A DNA stretch of 64,000 bases from Streptomyces durmitorensis (GCF_023498005.1 NZ_CP097289.1:1240001-1304000), one strand, 5' to 3'; positions 40,549-49,998 are shown, numbered from the stretch's first letter. Notes: generated from the letters alone by a model not told the origin. Program-made: numbers and translations.

Positions 40549-40759
40549 ACCCAACAACCGACAGCAAGGCGCGGGCACGCCGCAGCCCGGTTGAGGACGC
40601 ATGCGGCGGGCCGGGCCCGCGGCACGCCGGTCATCCCCGCACACGCGGGAGGAGAAGGACGCAGTGCTCCTAACGGGAGCCATTCCCGCACATTCGCGGG
40701 AGATCCGATGGGGGCCGAGGCTACGCCCAGCGACCCTGCCAGGACCAGCCCGATACACC
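40549..40759. other. Gap after cas6 with two small hairpins
   Basis: Two GC hairpins, CCCGCACACGCGGG near 40636-40649 and TCCCGCACATTCGCGGGA near 40684-40701, resemble the stem of the CRISPR repeat but are 49 bases apart, not 61, and lack the rest of the repeat. They may be repeat relics, Cas6 binding sites or terminators of the operon. Confidence 0.45.
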
Positions 40760-40951
40760 TCACCGGCCGCCACGGCGCCGCATCAAAATGCTCAAGGTCG
40801 CCCGGGCATCACGTCGGCGCTCCAGAGTACGGAAAAGGACCGACGAGGCCGCCACCGTCACCACCACCGCGCAGTACGCGAAGGCAGTGACGGCGGACAG
40901 GACGACACTCACCCGGAAGACGGGCTCGACGACACTCAGCAGCACGGACAT
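40760..40951 (-). CDS. Small basic membrane protein between cas6 and the STAND NTPase
   Basis: A 63-residue protein starting at ATG 40951 behind a strong GAGGGGG site seven bases upstream. Residues 4-40 are hydrophobic (SVLLSVVEPVFRVSVVLSAV, TAFAYCAVVVTVAASSVLF), enough for one long or two short membrane spans, and the C-terminal 22 residues are very basic (RTLERRRDARATLSILMRRR). It points away from the NTPase gene and towards the end of cas6. No family is recognised. In a nuclease-less CRISPR locus a small membrane protein is a candidate effector that would damage the membrane when triggered, but this is inference. Confidence 0.6.
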   Translation of the reverse strand: MSVLLSVVEPVFRVSVVLSAVTAFAYCAVVVTVAASSVLFRTLERRRDARATLSILMRRRGGR

Positions 40952-41083
40952 ACAAGTCCCCCTCGGGATCAGCAGCCAGAGGTTCTCTCCCCCGGCGCGG
41001 TCCCACAGATATCCACCTTCCCGAGGGCGTTCAGCAGACTTCACATGGCCGAAGAACCCGCATAGAACCTGGTCAGGGGGCAG

Positions 41084-44000
41084 ATGAAAATGCGTTCAGC
41101 GAACTCTTCCGCAGACGACGGAGCCGGCGGTGACAGGCAGACGCCGACGTTCATGAGCGACCTGAAGGCGCTTTACGAGGCTGCGGGCGGCCACAGCGGG
41201 CTCGGCTACACGAAGTTGGTCCGTGAGGCCACCGCGTCCGGCTTCACCGTGAACAAGTCCAGCTTCACGGCCTGGATGAACACGAGCCCTCTGAAGGCGT
41301 ACCCCCCGACCGATCAGCCCCACGTCGAGTACGTGATGAGGAAGCTCATCCCCGACCTGCAAACAAGGGCCGATCGCCGATCACCGGGCCACGTCCCGGT
41401 CTCTGAGGCAGTTTGGGCCGCCCGGCTCGCAGCCGCGCAAAGGGTCAGCCAGAGCGGCAAGGGGGGCCGCGGCCCTCGGGTGGGCGCAGCCTCAAAAGGC
41501 CATCTGCTGCGCGGTGCCTCCCAGACCCTCCTCGATGTCCTGCCCGTCGACTTCGTGGGACGCGAGGAGGAACTTGACGATCTGGAACGCTTCGTCACGG
41601 CTCCCCACGGCTCCCCCAACTACCTGTGGTGGCAGGCCGGGCCCTGGGCCGGTAAGTCGGCGCTGCTGTCCTGGTTTGCCGCCCGCTGTTTGCCCGCCGG
41701 AATCGACATCGCGTACTACTTCATCGTCGGCCGTCTGGGCACCGACCGCCGTGACGGCTTCGTCCGCACCGTCAGTAACCAGCTGGCTGCCGCGGCGGAA
41801 GGCAAGCGGCGTCCGCCCATCGACCTGCAGCAACCGAACCTAGGCCCGCTGTACGAAGCAGCGGCCCGGGCCTGCGCGGCGCGTCATCGCCGTCTCATCC
41901 TGATCGTCGACGGACTCGACGAAGATGCCGATGCCGGTTCCGACTCGACCGGTATCGCCGGACTCCTGCCCAAGGACCCGCCTGCCGGGATGCGCGTCAT
42001 CGTCGCCGGACGGCCCCACCCGCGCGTGCCAGAGAAGTTGGCATCGGATCACCCCCTGCGCGACCCTGCCATCGTCCGGCCCCTGGCCGACTCCCCCGCC
42101 GCGCGCATCATCCGCGATGCCGCCCTGACCGAGCTACGGACTCTGCTTGCCGACCCCGTCGGACAACACCTGCTGGGTCTGTTGGTCACGGCGCACGGCG
42201 CCCTCACCGGGGCGGACCTCGCCGAACTCGCCGCGATCAGTCCCTTGCAGGTGCGCGACAAACTCTCCGGTGTCACCGGCCGATCCCTGGCCCCCACCCG
42301 CACCGATCTGCTGCCCCTGGACGTGCACACCGAGGCAGAAGCAGAAGCGGGAAGCCAGACATTCGTGCTCGCCCACCAGGAACTTCATAACACCGCGTAT
42401 CAGAAACTCGGCCGACCCTTCCGTACCGCCTGTGTCACTGCCTTGCACAACTGGGCTCGCCAGTACGGCGAGGACGGCTGGCCCCACGACACCCCGAACT
42501 ACCTGCTCACCGGCTACGCCCGCCTCCTGCACGCGGACGCCGACACCAAACGGCTCACCGCCCTGGCTCTCGACGCGCGCCGTCAACTCCGCCTCGTTGA
42601 GCATGCTGGGGCGGACGTCGCCCTGCTCCACCTCGACTGGGCCGCATCCGCATCCGCGAACTCAGTGTCAGCGCTGGGCACGGCCGCGGCGCTCGCCGCC
42701 TCCCGGGACGTGCTGCTGCCCCACGTGCGACCGCTGCCCCCAGCCGTGGCGCAGACCATCGCCCGGCTCGGCGACGCACCCCGAGCCCGCGCCCTGACCA
42801 GCACCGCCGGGCGCACCGTCGACAAGGCACTGAACCTGGCCGGCGTGGCACGCGCCCCGCAAACCACAGGTGACATCCATGCCCCTGCCACCGCCCAGGA
42901 GGCAGCCAAGTGGGCACAGCAAGCACTGCGCGAGGCCAGCCAATTCGGCGACAGCGTCGACGAAGCGGAAGGCGCCGCCGGGCACGCGGCCCTCGCCCTG
43001 CTGGAAGCAGCCCTAGCGAACGACGACGGTACACACGAGGGGAACACCCCTCGCCGGCAGCCAGCAGAGTACTGGGCCGAGCCCACCACCCCGGCCCGCG
43101 CTACGCGCGAAGGCCGCGAGCGCCAGGGTCTCCTCAAGGAGGGCCTGGCCCTGCTGCGCTGCACCCGCGGGATGGGAACGGCCCGCCTGGAGACCTGGGC
43201 GCAGGCCGCCCGCCTACTGGCAGCGGACCACCCCGAGCGGGCCGACGAGCTCCTGAACACACTGGAAGAACAAGCCGAAGACCTCACATGCGACGAGCCA
43301 GCCGAAACAGACTCCGCAACCTGCGCGATCCAGCTCTGGCACACAGCAGCCTGCGCGGCCCCCGACCGCACTGACCGCCTCATCGACCGCATCCTGACCC
43401 ACGCGCAAGAGGTCTTCACCGACGCGGCCACCCTGGAAAACGTCTCCACCCTCTCGCTCGCCGCCCACTATGCCGCGCCCCTTCGGCCCGGGCCGGCTGC
43501 ACGCCTCGTGAGTACCGCCTGCCGCCACATCGAACACGTCCTGGGCCCGGACGCTGCCCCCCTGACGCCGGCCGACGCCTTCCACCTCGAATTCGGCTTC
43601 CAGCACACCCTCGCCCTCCTTACCGAGGCGCTCAGTGACGTCGGCGCACCGCGCGAGCAGATCACCCACGTGCGGCAACTCGCCGACCCCCACCTCACGG
43701 CAGAGCCGCAAGACCACACGGAGCAACCTTCCCCGAGCGCGGATGAGTTCCCTACGGAAGCCATCGAACTCGCCGAGGAGGCCCTCCGCCTGGCCGAAGC
43801 GGCCCCCGGCAGTGAGGCCGAGCAGCGACTGGAGCAGGCACTGGCGCTCATGCCCGCCAGCATCCCCGGCGGCGGCCGCAGCCCCATCTGGCTCCCCGAC
43901 CTGGCAGCCGCCCTCGTCCGCAACGACCCCGCCGCGGACACTCAGCCCCTCACCGACCTGGCCCAGCACCCCACCGACCGCGCCCGCATCCACGCCGCTC

Positions 44001-44956
44001 TCGCCCTGGCCTACAGCGACACCCACCAACCCGCCCTCGCACGCCGCCACGCACACCAAGCCGCCCACGCCGCCACCCACAACCCTCACTGGCCTCATGC
44101 GGCACAAGCACTGGCCAGCACCGGCGAGGCACAGGCCGCCGTCCGCCTCATCGAACAACACACGCAACCCCGCGGCGCCGCCGCACGGGCGGCCTGGCGT
44201 ACCACCGACCGCGCAGCCCGCATCGCCGTCGCCACCGAACTGGCCCCTCGCACCCCCGAGCAGGCGGGTGACTTGCTCCTTCCCCTCCTCGAACGCCTCC
44301 ACGCCACCAGCCGCAGCACTCGAAGCACCGGTCTACTGTCCTCGCTGGCCGAACTCCTGCCCGCCGCAGACCACCTACCGCCCGCGCCACGACAGCTTCT
44401 TGAGACGCTGCTAGAACAAGCCCGCGACCAGGTATCACGCCACAGCCCACACTCCTGGCTCCCCGAAGACGTCCTTGTCCAGGCACTCCTGCGCCTCAAG
44501 GCCGGCGAGCACCCCGACCTGCAACTGACCTGGCTGACACGCGACCTCGCCAGCCGGGGGCCCGAACACTTCCCCACCCCCGCCCTCGCCGTCCTGCACG
44601 CAGCCCTCGGCGACACTCACACCGCACTCCACGTGGCAAAACAACCTGCCAACCCGCTCCTGCGGGCCCTTGCACTCACCGCAGTCGCAACCCACCACGC
44701 GCACCTGTCCATCCGCCACCACCCCACCACCGGTCCACCCAGACACATCCACTACACCCGCGCCATCCAGCACCTGGCACACACCACCACAACCCTGCCC
44801 CCCAACCACGCAGCATCCGCCCAAGCCCTCCACCACGCCCTGGCCACTCCAGCCTGGCACCACACCATTCACCCCCTACACAAACTCGCCCCCGAAGCAC
44901 TCACCGCCATCCGCGACATCACAATCACCCACCTCCACACACCACAAGCCCACTGA
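41084..44956 (+). CDS. STAND-type P-loop NTPase linked to the cas3-less type I-E operon
   Basis: A 1290-residue protein. Residues 22-95 form a helical, HTH-like N domain (MSDLKALYEAAGGHSGLGYT). A linker leads to LPVDFVGREEELDDLERFV, the entry motif of STAND ATPases. Walker A is AGPWAGKS (185-192), Walker B LILIVDGLDEDAD (271-283), and the sensor-like arginine is in RVIVAGRPHP (304-313). The remaining 900 residues are Ala/Leu/His-rich helices, probably TPR-like sensor or oligomerisation repeats. No nuclease, TIR or protease motif is evident. STAND proteins assemble on a trigger; the trigger here may be the target-bound Cascade. ATG 41084 follows AGGGGGC. Confidence 0.85.
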   Translation: MKMRSANSSADDGAGGDRQTPTFMSDLKALYEAAGGHSGLGYTKLVREATASGFTVNKSSFTAWMNTSPLKAYPPTDQPHVEYVMRKLIPDLQTRADRRSPGHVPVSEAVWAARLAAAQRVSQSGKGGRGPRVGAASKGHLLRGASQTLLDVLPVDFVGREEELDDLERFVTAPHGSPNYLWWQAGPWAGKSALLSWFAARCLPAGIDIAYYFIVGRLGTDRRDGFVRTVSNQLAAAAEGKRRPPIDLQQPNLGPLYEAAARACAARHRRLILIVDGLDEDADAGSDSTGIAGLLPKDPPAGMRVIVAGRPHPRVPEKLASDHPLRDPAIVRPLADSPAARIIRDAALTELRTLLADPVGQHLLGLLVTAHGALTGADLAELAAISPLQVRDKLSGVTGRSLAPTRTDLLPLDVHTEAEAEAGSQTFVLAHQELHNTAYQKLGRPFRTACVTALHNWARQYGEDGWPHDTPNYLLTGYARLLHADADTKRLTALALDARRQLRLVEHAGADVALLHLDWAASASANSVSALGTAAALAASRDVLLPHVRPLPPAVAQTIARLGDAPRARALTSTAGRTVDKALNLAGVARAPQTTGDIHAPATAQEAAKWAQQALREASQFGDSVDEAEGAAGHAALALLEAALANDDGTHEGNTPRRQPAEYWAEPTTPARATREGRERQGLLKEGLALLRCTRGMGTARLETWAQAARLLAADHPERADELLNTLEEQAEDLTCDEPAETDSATCAIQLWHTAACAAPDRTDRLIDRILTHAQEVFTDAATLENVSTLSLAAHYAAPLRPGPAARLVSTACRHIEHVLGPDAAPLTPADAFHLEFGFQHTLALLTEALSDVGAPREQITHVRQLADPHLTAEPQDHTEQPSPSADEFPTEAIELAEEALRLAEAAPGSEAEQRLEQALALMPASIPGGGRSPIWLPDLAAALVRNDPAADTQPLTDLAQHPTDRARIHAALALAYSDTHQPALARRHAHQAAHAATHNPHWPHAAQALASTGEAQAAVRLIEQHTQPRGAAARAAWRTTDRAARIAVATELAPRTPEQAGDLLLPLLERLHATSRSTRSTGLLSSLAELLPAADHLPPAPRQLLETLLEQARDQVSRHSPHSWLPEDVLVQALLRLKAGEHPDLQLTWLTRDLASRGPEHFPTPALAVLHAALGDTHTALHVAKQPANPLLRALALTAVATHHAHLSIRHHPTTGPPRHIHYTRAIQHLAHTTTTLPPNHAASAQALHHALATPAWHHTIHPLHKLAPEALTAIRDITITHLHTPQAH

Positions 44957-45003
44957 ACCGATCGGTGATATTGACGCTGTGCCACCTTGTACGTCCGTCC
45001 CTG

Positions 45004-45849
45004 CTGGTCCCCGCACACCCGGGGATGGTCCCTCGATGGGACTCCCTGTTCCCCGCGTCGGCGGAAATGACCCCGGGTCGTCTCCGGGTAGCAGGTTGAG
45101 AGCGTCTTCTTCCCGCGCATACGGGGATGGTCCCGGCATTGGCCGCGCCGCCGGGTGCGACGTCTGCTCCCCGCACACGCGCGGATGTTCCCATGATGCG
45201 GTCCCGGAACGGATCGATGAGCGTCTGCTCCCCGCACCCGCGGGAATGGTCCCGACCGCATCTCGGTGCAGATGAAGCGGCTGAAGCGCTCCCCGCACGC
45301 GCGGGGATGGGCCCGATGCCGCTGCCGAGTCCGCCGAAGACGAGGAATGCTCCCCGCGCTCGCGGGGATGGTCCCCAATGGCAGGCCGGTGCAGCAGGCG
45401 ACACTTTGTGCTCCCTGCACCAGCGGGGGTGGTCCCGAAGTCGCACTTGGGTGGTTCACACCCCGGGAGTGTTCCCCGCGCCCGCGGGGATGGTCCCGCG
45501 GCCCGCTTGTCCTCGCAGGACGTGAGGTCGTGCTCCCCGCACCCGCGGGGATGCTCCCCGTAGGGAACCGAAGGTGAACCGTAGATGCAGGTGCTCCCCG
45601 CGCCCGCGGGGGTGGCCCCTCGTCCAAACTCGCCGTGCCCGGCCAGCGTTCGTGCTGCCCGCGCCCGCGGGGATGGTCCGGCGAGATCGCGCTGACCCTG
45701 CTGATCGCCGCGGTGCTCCCCGCACCTGTGGGAGATGGTCCCGTGACATGCCGGGACCGCTAGATTGGCGTGGTCCCCGCGTATGCAGGGGTGATCCCTT
45801 GGCATCGGCCAAAGCGTCGTTGTGGCCCCCGCATATGCGGGATGGTCCC
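45004..45849 (+). CRISPR. CRISPR array D, type I-E repeat, 15 repeats
   Basis: Fifteen repeats from 45004 to 45849 in plus-strand functional polarity (GTGCTCCCCGC then GCGGGGATGGTCCC). Period is 61 except between the first two repeats, where the spacer is only 13 bases (45033-45045), a deletion. Repeats at both ends are degraded and the middle ones (45469-45619) are best. The array begins 47 bases after the stop of the NTPase gene. No leader motif is present on its left. Confidence 0.9.
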
Positions 45850-46035
45850 CTTTCGCCACCAAAGGCACGGATGTTCGGTGCAGGCGAGTCACCCACTGGG
45901 GCGGCCGTGGGACCGTAGACCACTCATCCCACCGAGAAGGCGTCAAAGCCCCAGGTCACGGATGCCCGGAAGGTCACAAGGACGCAGAACGCTGCACGTT
46001 CGCTGCACCGTTACGGAGCCCGCAGGTCCCCAGAA

Positions 46036-46474
46036 AGCGCATTTCCCCAGGTCAGAACGATTCTTCCTGGGCAGCGCGGTGGGGCGAGTGGGACTCGAAC
46101 TATCCCAGTGACACTTCTCACCTGCGGTTTTCTTGGCGAAGCGGGCATATCAACCTGTTTCCGTCCGGCTGCGTCCCGCTCGATCCGACTCCAGCGGATG
46201 CGGTGCAGCGTTCGCTGCACGCATCCGCTGCGACGCGAAACCGCTGAGCTGATCCCCGTGCGGTCCACGACTCACCTCGGCCGGGGCAGAAGAGCACCCC
46301 TTCTCCGACGTATTACTGAACGCCCGTCCGCCTCACCGCCGCCCGCACCGAGAGTGCAACTTGTCACCCTCGGTGATGACCTGCGACTCCCGCAGGCGGA
46401 GATAAACAAAGAGGACACCGTGACCTCGTTGGCGTGGCTGTCCGGGGGACCATCCCCGCGGGTACGGGGAGCAC
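46036..46474. repeat. Long direct repeat, copy 2 (trailer flank of array E)
   Basis: This is the second copy of the stretch at 25469-25909, offset 20565 bases. It contains the same tRNA-3'-end-like block on the minus strand (TTCGAGTCCCACTCGCCCC) and ends exactly at the end of the first repeat of array E. Recombination between the copies would excise 20.57 kb containing array A, the ASCH/GNAT-PIN genes, arrays B-D, the HTH/PIN pair, the cas3-less operon and the STAND gene. Confidence 0.85.
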
Positions 46475-47036
46475 TGACGAGCTCGCGCTGAGCGGCACTC
46501 ATCCCGGTCTGCTCGGGGAGGGGGCCATCCCCGCGGGTGCGGGGAGCGCATCGGCACAGGCTCGCACAGCCGTACCGGGTCGGGGCCATCCCCGGGGGTG
46601 CGGGGAGCACCTGGGTGGAGTCGATGCTCTTCCGTCGTGCGCGGCCATCCCCGCGGGTGCGGGGAGCACATGACCGTCCTACTTCAGAAAGGCCGCAGTC
46701 AGGGGCCATCCCCGCGGGTGCAGGGAGCACTGGGCGTCGGTCAAGGTGGTCAGGTCCATGGGGGAGGCCATCCCCGCGGGTGCGGGGAGCACCACAGCGG
46801 CGGGTTCGAAGAGCAGCTCGGCCAGGGGCCATCCCCGCGGGTGCGGGGAGCACGTACGTCGTCATCGTCCGCCTCCGTCGGGCTCGGGGCCATCCCCGCG
46901 GGTGCGGGGAGCACGGTGCGGGAGCCGGACGCGCGGTCGTTCAAACGGGGCCATCCCCGCGGGTGCGGGGAGCACCTGATCCCGCCTCGGCCGCCGCGGC
47001 GGCACCGGGGGCCATCCCCGCGGGTGCGGGGAGCAC
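46446..47036 (-). CRISPR. CRISPR array E, type I-E repeat, 10 repeats, next to cas2
   Basis: Ten repeats start at 46446, 46521, 46582, 46641, 46702, 46764, 46825, 46886, 46947 and 47008. In functional polarity (minus strand) they begin GTGCTCCCCGCACCC and end GCGGGGATGGCCCC. Repeats next to cas2 are identical, while those at the left end vary, as expected when the leader is on the right. The spacer beside the leftmost repeat is 46 bases instead of 30-33. The array follows cas2 by 92 bases, the normal type I-E layout. Confidence 0.95.
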
Positions 47037-47110
47037 ACTGCTCGACCTGCTCTTTTGTCAGCCCGTAGAGCGGTTACGGAGCAGTTTCTCCGAAACCGGC
47101 ACGGCGGCAA
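47037..47110 (-). promoter_or_regulatory. Leader of array E
   Basis: Reading on the minus strand towards the array, GAAACTGCTC is followed 42 bases later by the first repeat, and GAGCAGGTCGAGCAGT touches the repeat. The same two motifs at the same distance occur upstream of array F (GAAGCTGCTC, then CCGCAGGTCGCGGAGT). Shared leader motifs mark both arrays as sites for Cas1-Cas2 spacer insertion. The stretch is also locally lower in GC. Confidence 0.7.
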
Positions 47111-47128
47111 AAGGGTCATGGAGTCAGG

Positions 47129-47479
47129 TCAGCCTTTACCGAATCGGCGGCGCTTCGCAGCGTTGCTCCAGCCGGGTTTCGGTGTGGCGGAGGCCGGTGG
47201 CGTCTGTGTGTTCGGGCGGCGGATGAGGGTCAGGCCCTCGTGGTCAACCGGGTGCCAAGCGTGTTCATGGGTGTGGAAGGTGAAGCCCTGTTCGTTGTTG
47301 GTGGTGTGGGCGAGCAGGGCGCGGCCCTGGCCCGCGTATTGCTGAACCTCGTTCCACAGGACGTCACGGACGCGCGCGGAGGGGTTGCCAGTGAAGACGC
47401 CCGCAGAGATTTCGAGGAGCCAGCGGGTGAGGAACCCACGAAGCCCGGGTGGGCAGGTGGAGAGGACGATGACGGTCAC
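47129..47479 (-). CDS. cas2: Cas2e, adaptation subunit of the type I-E system
   Basis: A 116-residue type I-E Cas2. It begins MTVIVLSTCPPGLRGFLTRW and continues LEISAGVFTGNPSARVRDVL, the family's conserved N-terminal half; QGFTFHTHEHAWHPVDHEGL follows. The C-terminal tail is basic (AKRRRFGKG). Cas2 forms the core of the Cas1-Cas2 integrase that inserts new spacers. It overlaps cas1 by 4 bases and ends 92 bases from array E. Confidence 0.96.
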   Translation of the reverse strand: MTVIVLSTCPPGLRGFLTRWLLEISAGVFTGNPSARVRDVLWNEVQQYAGQGRALLAHTTNNEQGFTFHTHEHAWHPVDHEGLTLIRRPNTQTPPASATPKPGWSNAAKRRRFGKG

Positions 47480-48459
47480 CAGATGACCGCCTCATCCGCG
47501 TCCGTGACCACGTCTGCGGAGCCGTAGTTCACTCCGGCTGCCACCTGTTGGCCTTGGTCGCTCTGGAGTGTGACGCGGTCCTGTTCGCTAGCCCGGTCGT
47601 CAGCCGCAGCCTGGGCGCCGGGCAGCAGCAGGTGCTTGATGTCCTTGACGCAGCGGTCCAGGAGTCCGGTCTCGTTGATGTGGTCGCGCAGGCCGCGGCG
47701 GGTTCGGGGGCCCACGTCCTCGGGGCCCTCGGCCGCGATGTCGAAGGCGAGAGGGATGCCGATCTCGGTCTTGTAGAGATCTGCGATGTCCAGGACGAAG
47801 GAGAGTTCGTGTCCAGAGTGGACGAAGCCGAGGCCGGGGCTGCATCCGAGCGAAGCGACGACGGCGTGGGCGATACCGTACATGCACTGGGCTGCGGCGG
47901 TGATGCCCTGGTTGACAGGGTCGCCGCTGCCGAAGTCGCTTGGGGTGTATTTCCTGCCCTGCCAGCGGACGCCGGTGCGGGCTGCCTGGGCGCGGTAGCA
48001 CTCTTTGACACGGTCGCCTTCGCGGCCCAGGAGCTGTTGACGGGTCAGGCCGTCCGGGTCCTCGTCGGGGAAGCGCAGCCGGTACATGGCGCAGGCGACG
48101 GTGAGGCGGCTGCGTAGATTGGCCCACTGCGCGGCCTGGGCTTCGACGAGTGCAGCTGAACGGCTCAACGCTCTGCCTCCGGCGTAGTAGCGCACGCCGT
48201 GCTCTCCTACCCAGACGACCGCCGCTCCCGTCTCGCCGAGAACGCTCATCGCCTGGTGGGTGATGCGGGTGCCGGGCCCGAGCAGGAGGGTGGCGATCGT
48301 GGCGGAGGGGATATGGGTGGTGCCGTCGGCGTCCTCAACCGTGATGGCGTTGGCATCGCGGTGGACGGTGCAGCGCTCCAGGTAGAGGAAAGAGACCCGC
48401 TCACCGGTACGGGTGAGATGGCGCGGGGTGAGGGCGGCCCGCTTGCCGACTGTCGACAC
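47476..48459 (-). CDS. cas1: Cas1e, spacer integrase of the type I-E system
   Basis: A 327-residue Cas1 of the I-E type. The catalytic core includes QGITAAAQCMYGIAHAVVAS and GFVHSGHELSFVLDIADLYK, holding the metal-binding histidine and aspartates. The N-terminal beta domain starts SFLYLERCTVHRDANAITVE. The C terminus has an Asp/Gln-rich tail. It is the only cas1 in the window, so any spacer acquisition by arrays of either operon would depend on it. Confidence 0.96.
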   Translation of the reverse strand: MSTVGKRAALTPRHLTRTGERVSFLYLERCTVHRDANAITVEDADGTTHIPSATIATLLLGPGTRITHQAMSVLGETGAAVVWVGEHGVRYYAGGRALSRSAALVEAQAAQWANLRSRLTVACAMYRLRFPDEDPDGLTRQQLLGREGDRVKECYRAQAARTGVRWQGRKYTPSDFGSGDPVNQGITAAAQCMYGIAHAVVASLGCSPGLGFVHSGHELSFVLDIADLYKTEIGIPLAFDIAAEGPEDVGPRTRRGLRDHINETGLLDRCVKDIKHLLLPGAQAAADDRASEQDRVTLQSDQGQQVAAGVNYGSADVVTDADEAVIW

Positions 48460-48463
48460 CGCC

Positions 48464-49255
48464 TCACTCCCCGGGTGCCGGAGGCGTCGGCACAGGGGCG
48501 AGGGTCATGAGCCCGCAGCCGTACGCCTTGGCCTTACCCAGCCCCTGGGTGAGGGTGCGACGCAGGGCGTCGGGGTCGGTGACTTCGAGGCGGCCATCGA
48601 AGGTGACCATCACGAATTTCACCCGGTGGGCCTGTGACCGCTCTTCGCGAGACTTGGCGAAGGACAGGGCTCGCTCGTCGCGGACGGTCAGTTGGTACCG
48701 GTCGCCGTGGTGCGGGTGGTTGTGGTGGGTGGTGCCGCCGGGCAGCAGGCGTTGGTCCTGTGGCTTCTCCAGGATGCGGAACCCTGCGCGCTCCTGGCGT
48801 TTGGGGTCCAGGAGCCAGCCCTGCTGGTGGACGGGGGTGAGGTGCGCGGTGCGTTTGGTGGGTTCGCCGTCCTTGCGCCGGATCTGGTGCACCGGGTTGG
48901 CGGTGAGCCGGAACTCCCAGACGTCACCCGCGGCGAGGCGGTCGAGGAAGGGGGTGTACGGGCGGCTCTGCCAGCCGGGGGTGTCCGGGTCGAGGGCAGC
49001 GGCCGGCCAGCCGGCCTGCTCCACGAGGTGGGTCAGGTCGGGTCGGCCGGGGCTCACGACGTAGAGGAAGACCTCGGCCCTGGCGTTGTGGTCCAGGCGC
49101 CACAGCACCCTGGGTCCTTCAGCGCCGCCCGTGCTGGTGGTGGGCAGCAGGCCGGGGAAGGAGGCCATGACGGCCGCGTGCAGCGACTGCGGGGACGAGA
49201 GCAGGCGGCGAGCACCGGGTCGTGCGGTGTTCACGCGGAAGCGGGTCAGATACAT
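48464..49255 (-). CDS. cas6: Cas6e/CasE crRNA endoribonuclease of the complete operon
   Basis: A 263-residue Cas6e. MYLTRFRVNTARPGARRLLS at the N terminus and SLHAAVMASFPGLLP are typical, with the His of SLHAAVM in the catalytic-helix position. The C-terminal GLGKAKAYGCGLMTLAPV loop binds the repeat stem. It overlaps cas5 by one base and precedes cas1 by four bases. It is only distantly similar to the Cas6e at 39826, so the two operons diverged long ago. Confidence 0.95.
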   Translation of the reverse strand: MYLTRFRVNTARPGARRLLSSPQSLHAAVMASFPGLLPTTSTGGAEGPRVLWRLDHNARAEVFLYVVSPGRPDLTHLVEQAGWPAAALDPDTPGWQSRPYTPFLDRLAAGDVWEFRLTANPVHQIRRKDGEPTKRTAHLTPVHQQGWLLDPKRQERAGFRILEKPQDQRLLPGGTTHHNHPHHGDRYQLTVRDERALSFAKSREERSQAHRVKFVMVTFDGRLEVTDPDALRRTLTQGLGKAKAYGCGLMTLAPVPTPPAPGE

Positions 49256-49998
49256 CAGAGGGTCTCTTCCTCCACGGCGTCGAACGGTTCATGGCGCGGC
49301 ACCGGGTGGGCAGCAGCTGGTACGCGGGGAGCCACGGCGCGCGGGTTGGGCACCTCCACGGTGGTGCTGACCACGGAGCGCAGTGCGTGTCGCCGGTGCG
49401 CGGCAGCGAAGCTGAGGGGCTGATCGCGCAGGATGTCCCCGTGTTCTTCGCCCTGCACGGGCTCGCGCAGCACGGACAGGGACACCGTGTGCTCCTTGCC
49501 GCGCAGGCGCTGATACCAGCCGGAGGCCTGCCAGGGCTCGTCGCGCAGGGCTTGGAGGAGGGAGCTGTCGCGGGTGGCGAGCTCCACCGGGAGGGCTGGT
49601 GGGCAGGAACGCCGACCGAGGAAGAGCGGGTGGACGGGCGCACGCAGGGCGGTGTGGAGTTCGTCCAGGAAGGCGCCCTCTCCTTCGAGGGCGGCAACGA
49701 ATACGGCGTCAGCGAGGTAGAAGCGCTCGGACAGCGGCATGGATTTGCCGGTGACCGCGTGATGGGCGGTCTGGAAGTCCCGTACCCGGGTGCCTGGTTG
49801 GTCGATGCGGACGCCGAAGCGCAGGGCGGCCAGGCGGGAAAGGCCGGCGTCGTCGTCGCGGTCGAGTCCCTGGGCGGCGGCGAGCATGCCGATGACACCG
49901 CTCTTGGTGGGGGCGGACTCGGTGGTGCGGCGGACGAAGCGGGCCGATGCCCCCCAGGCTTGCAGGGGGGCAGCCAGCCTAAGGACCAGGACGCTCAT
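49255..49998 (-). CDS. cas5: Cas5e/CasD subunit of the complete operon
   Basis: A 247-residue Cas5e with [20 protein letters not shown] and PTKSGVIGMLAAAQGLDRDD at the N terminus, LSERFYLADAVFVAALEGEG in the centre and HPLFLGRRSCPPALPVEL. It binds the 5' handle of the crRNA and contacts Cse1. Its ATG overlaps the cas7 stop by 4 bases. Confidence 0.95.
   Translation of the reverse strand: MSVLVLRLAAPLQAWGASARFVRRTTESAPTKSGVIGMLAAAQGLDRDDDAGLSRLAALRFGVRIDQPGTRVRDFQTAHHAVTGKSMPLSERFYLADAVFVAALEGEGAFLDELHTALRAPVHPLFLGRRSCPPALPVELATRDSSLLQALRDEPWQASGWYQRLRGKEHTVSLSVLREPVQGEEHGDILRDQPLSFAAAHRRHALRSVVSTTVEVPNPRAVAPRVPAAAHPVPRHEPFDAVEEETL

Noticed and set aside
40620..40702. A two-repeat CRISPR array after cas6
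   Set aside because: The two hairpins are 49 bases apart and match only the stem of the repeat, so they are listed as hairpins of unknown role.
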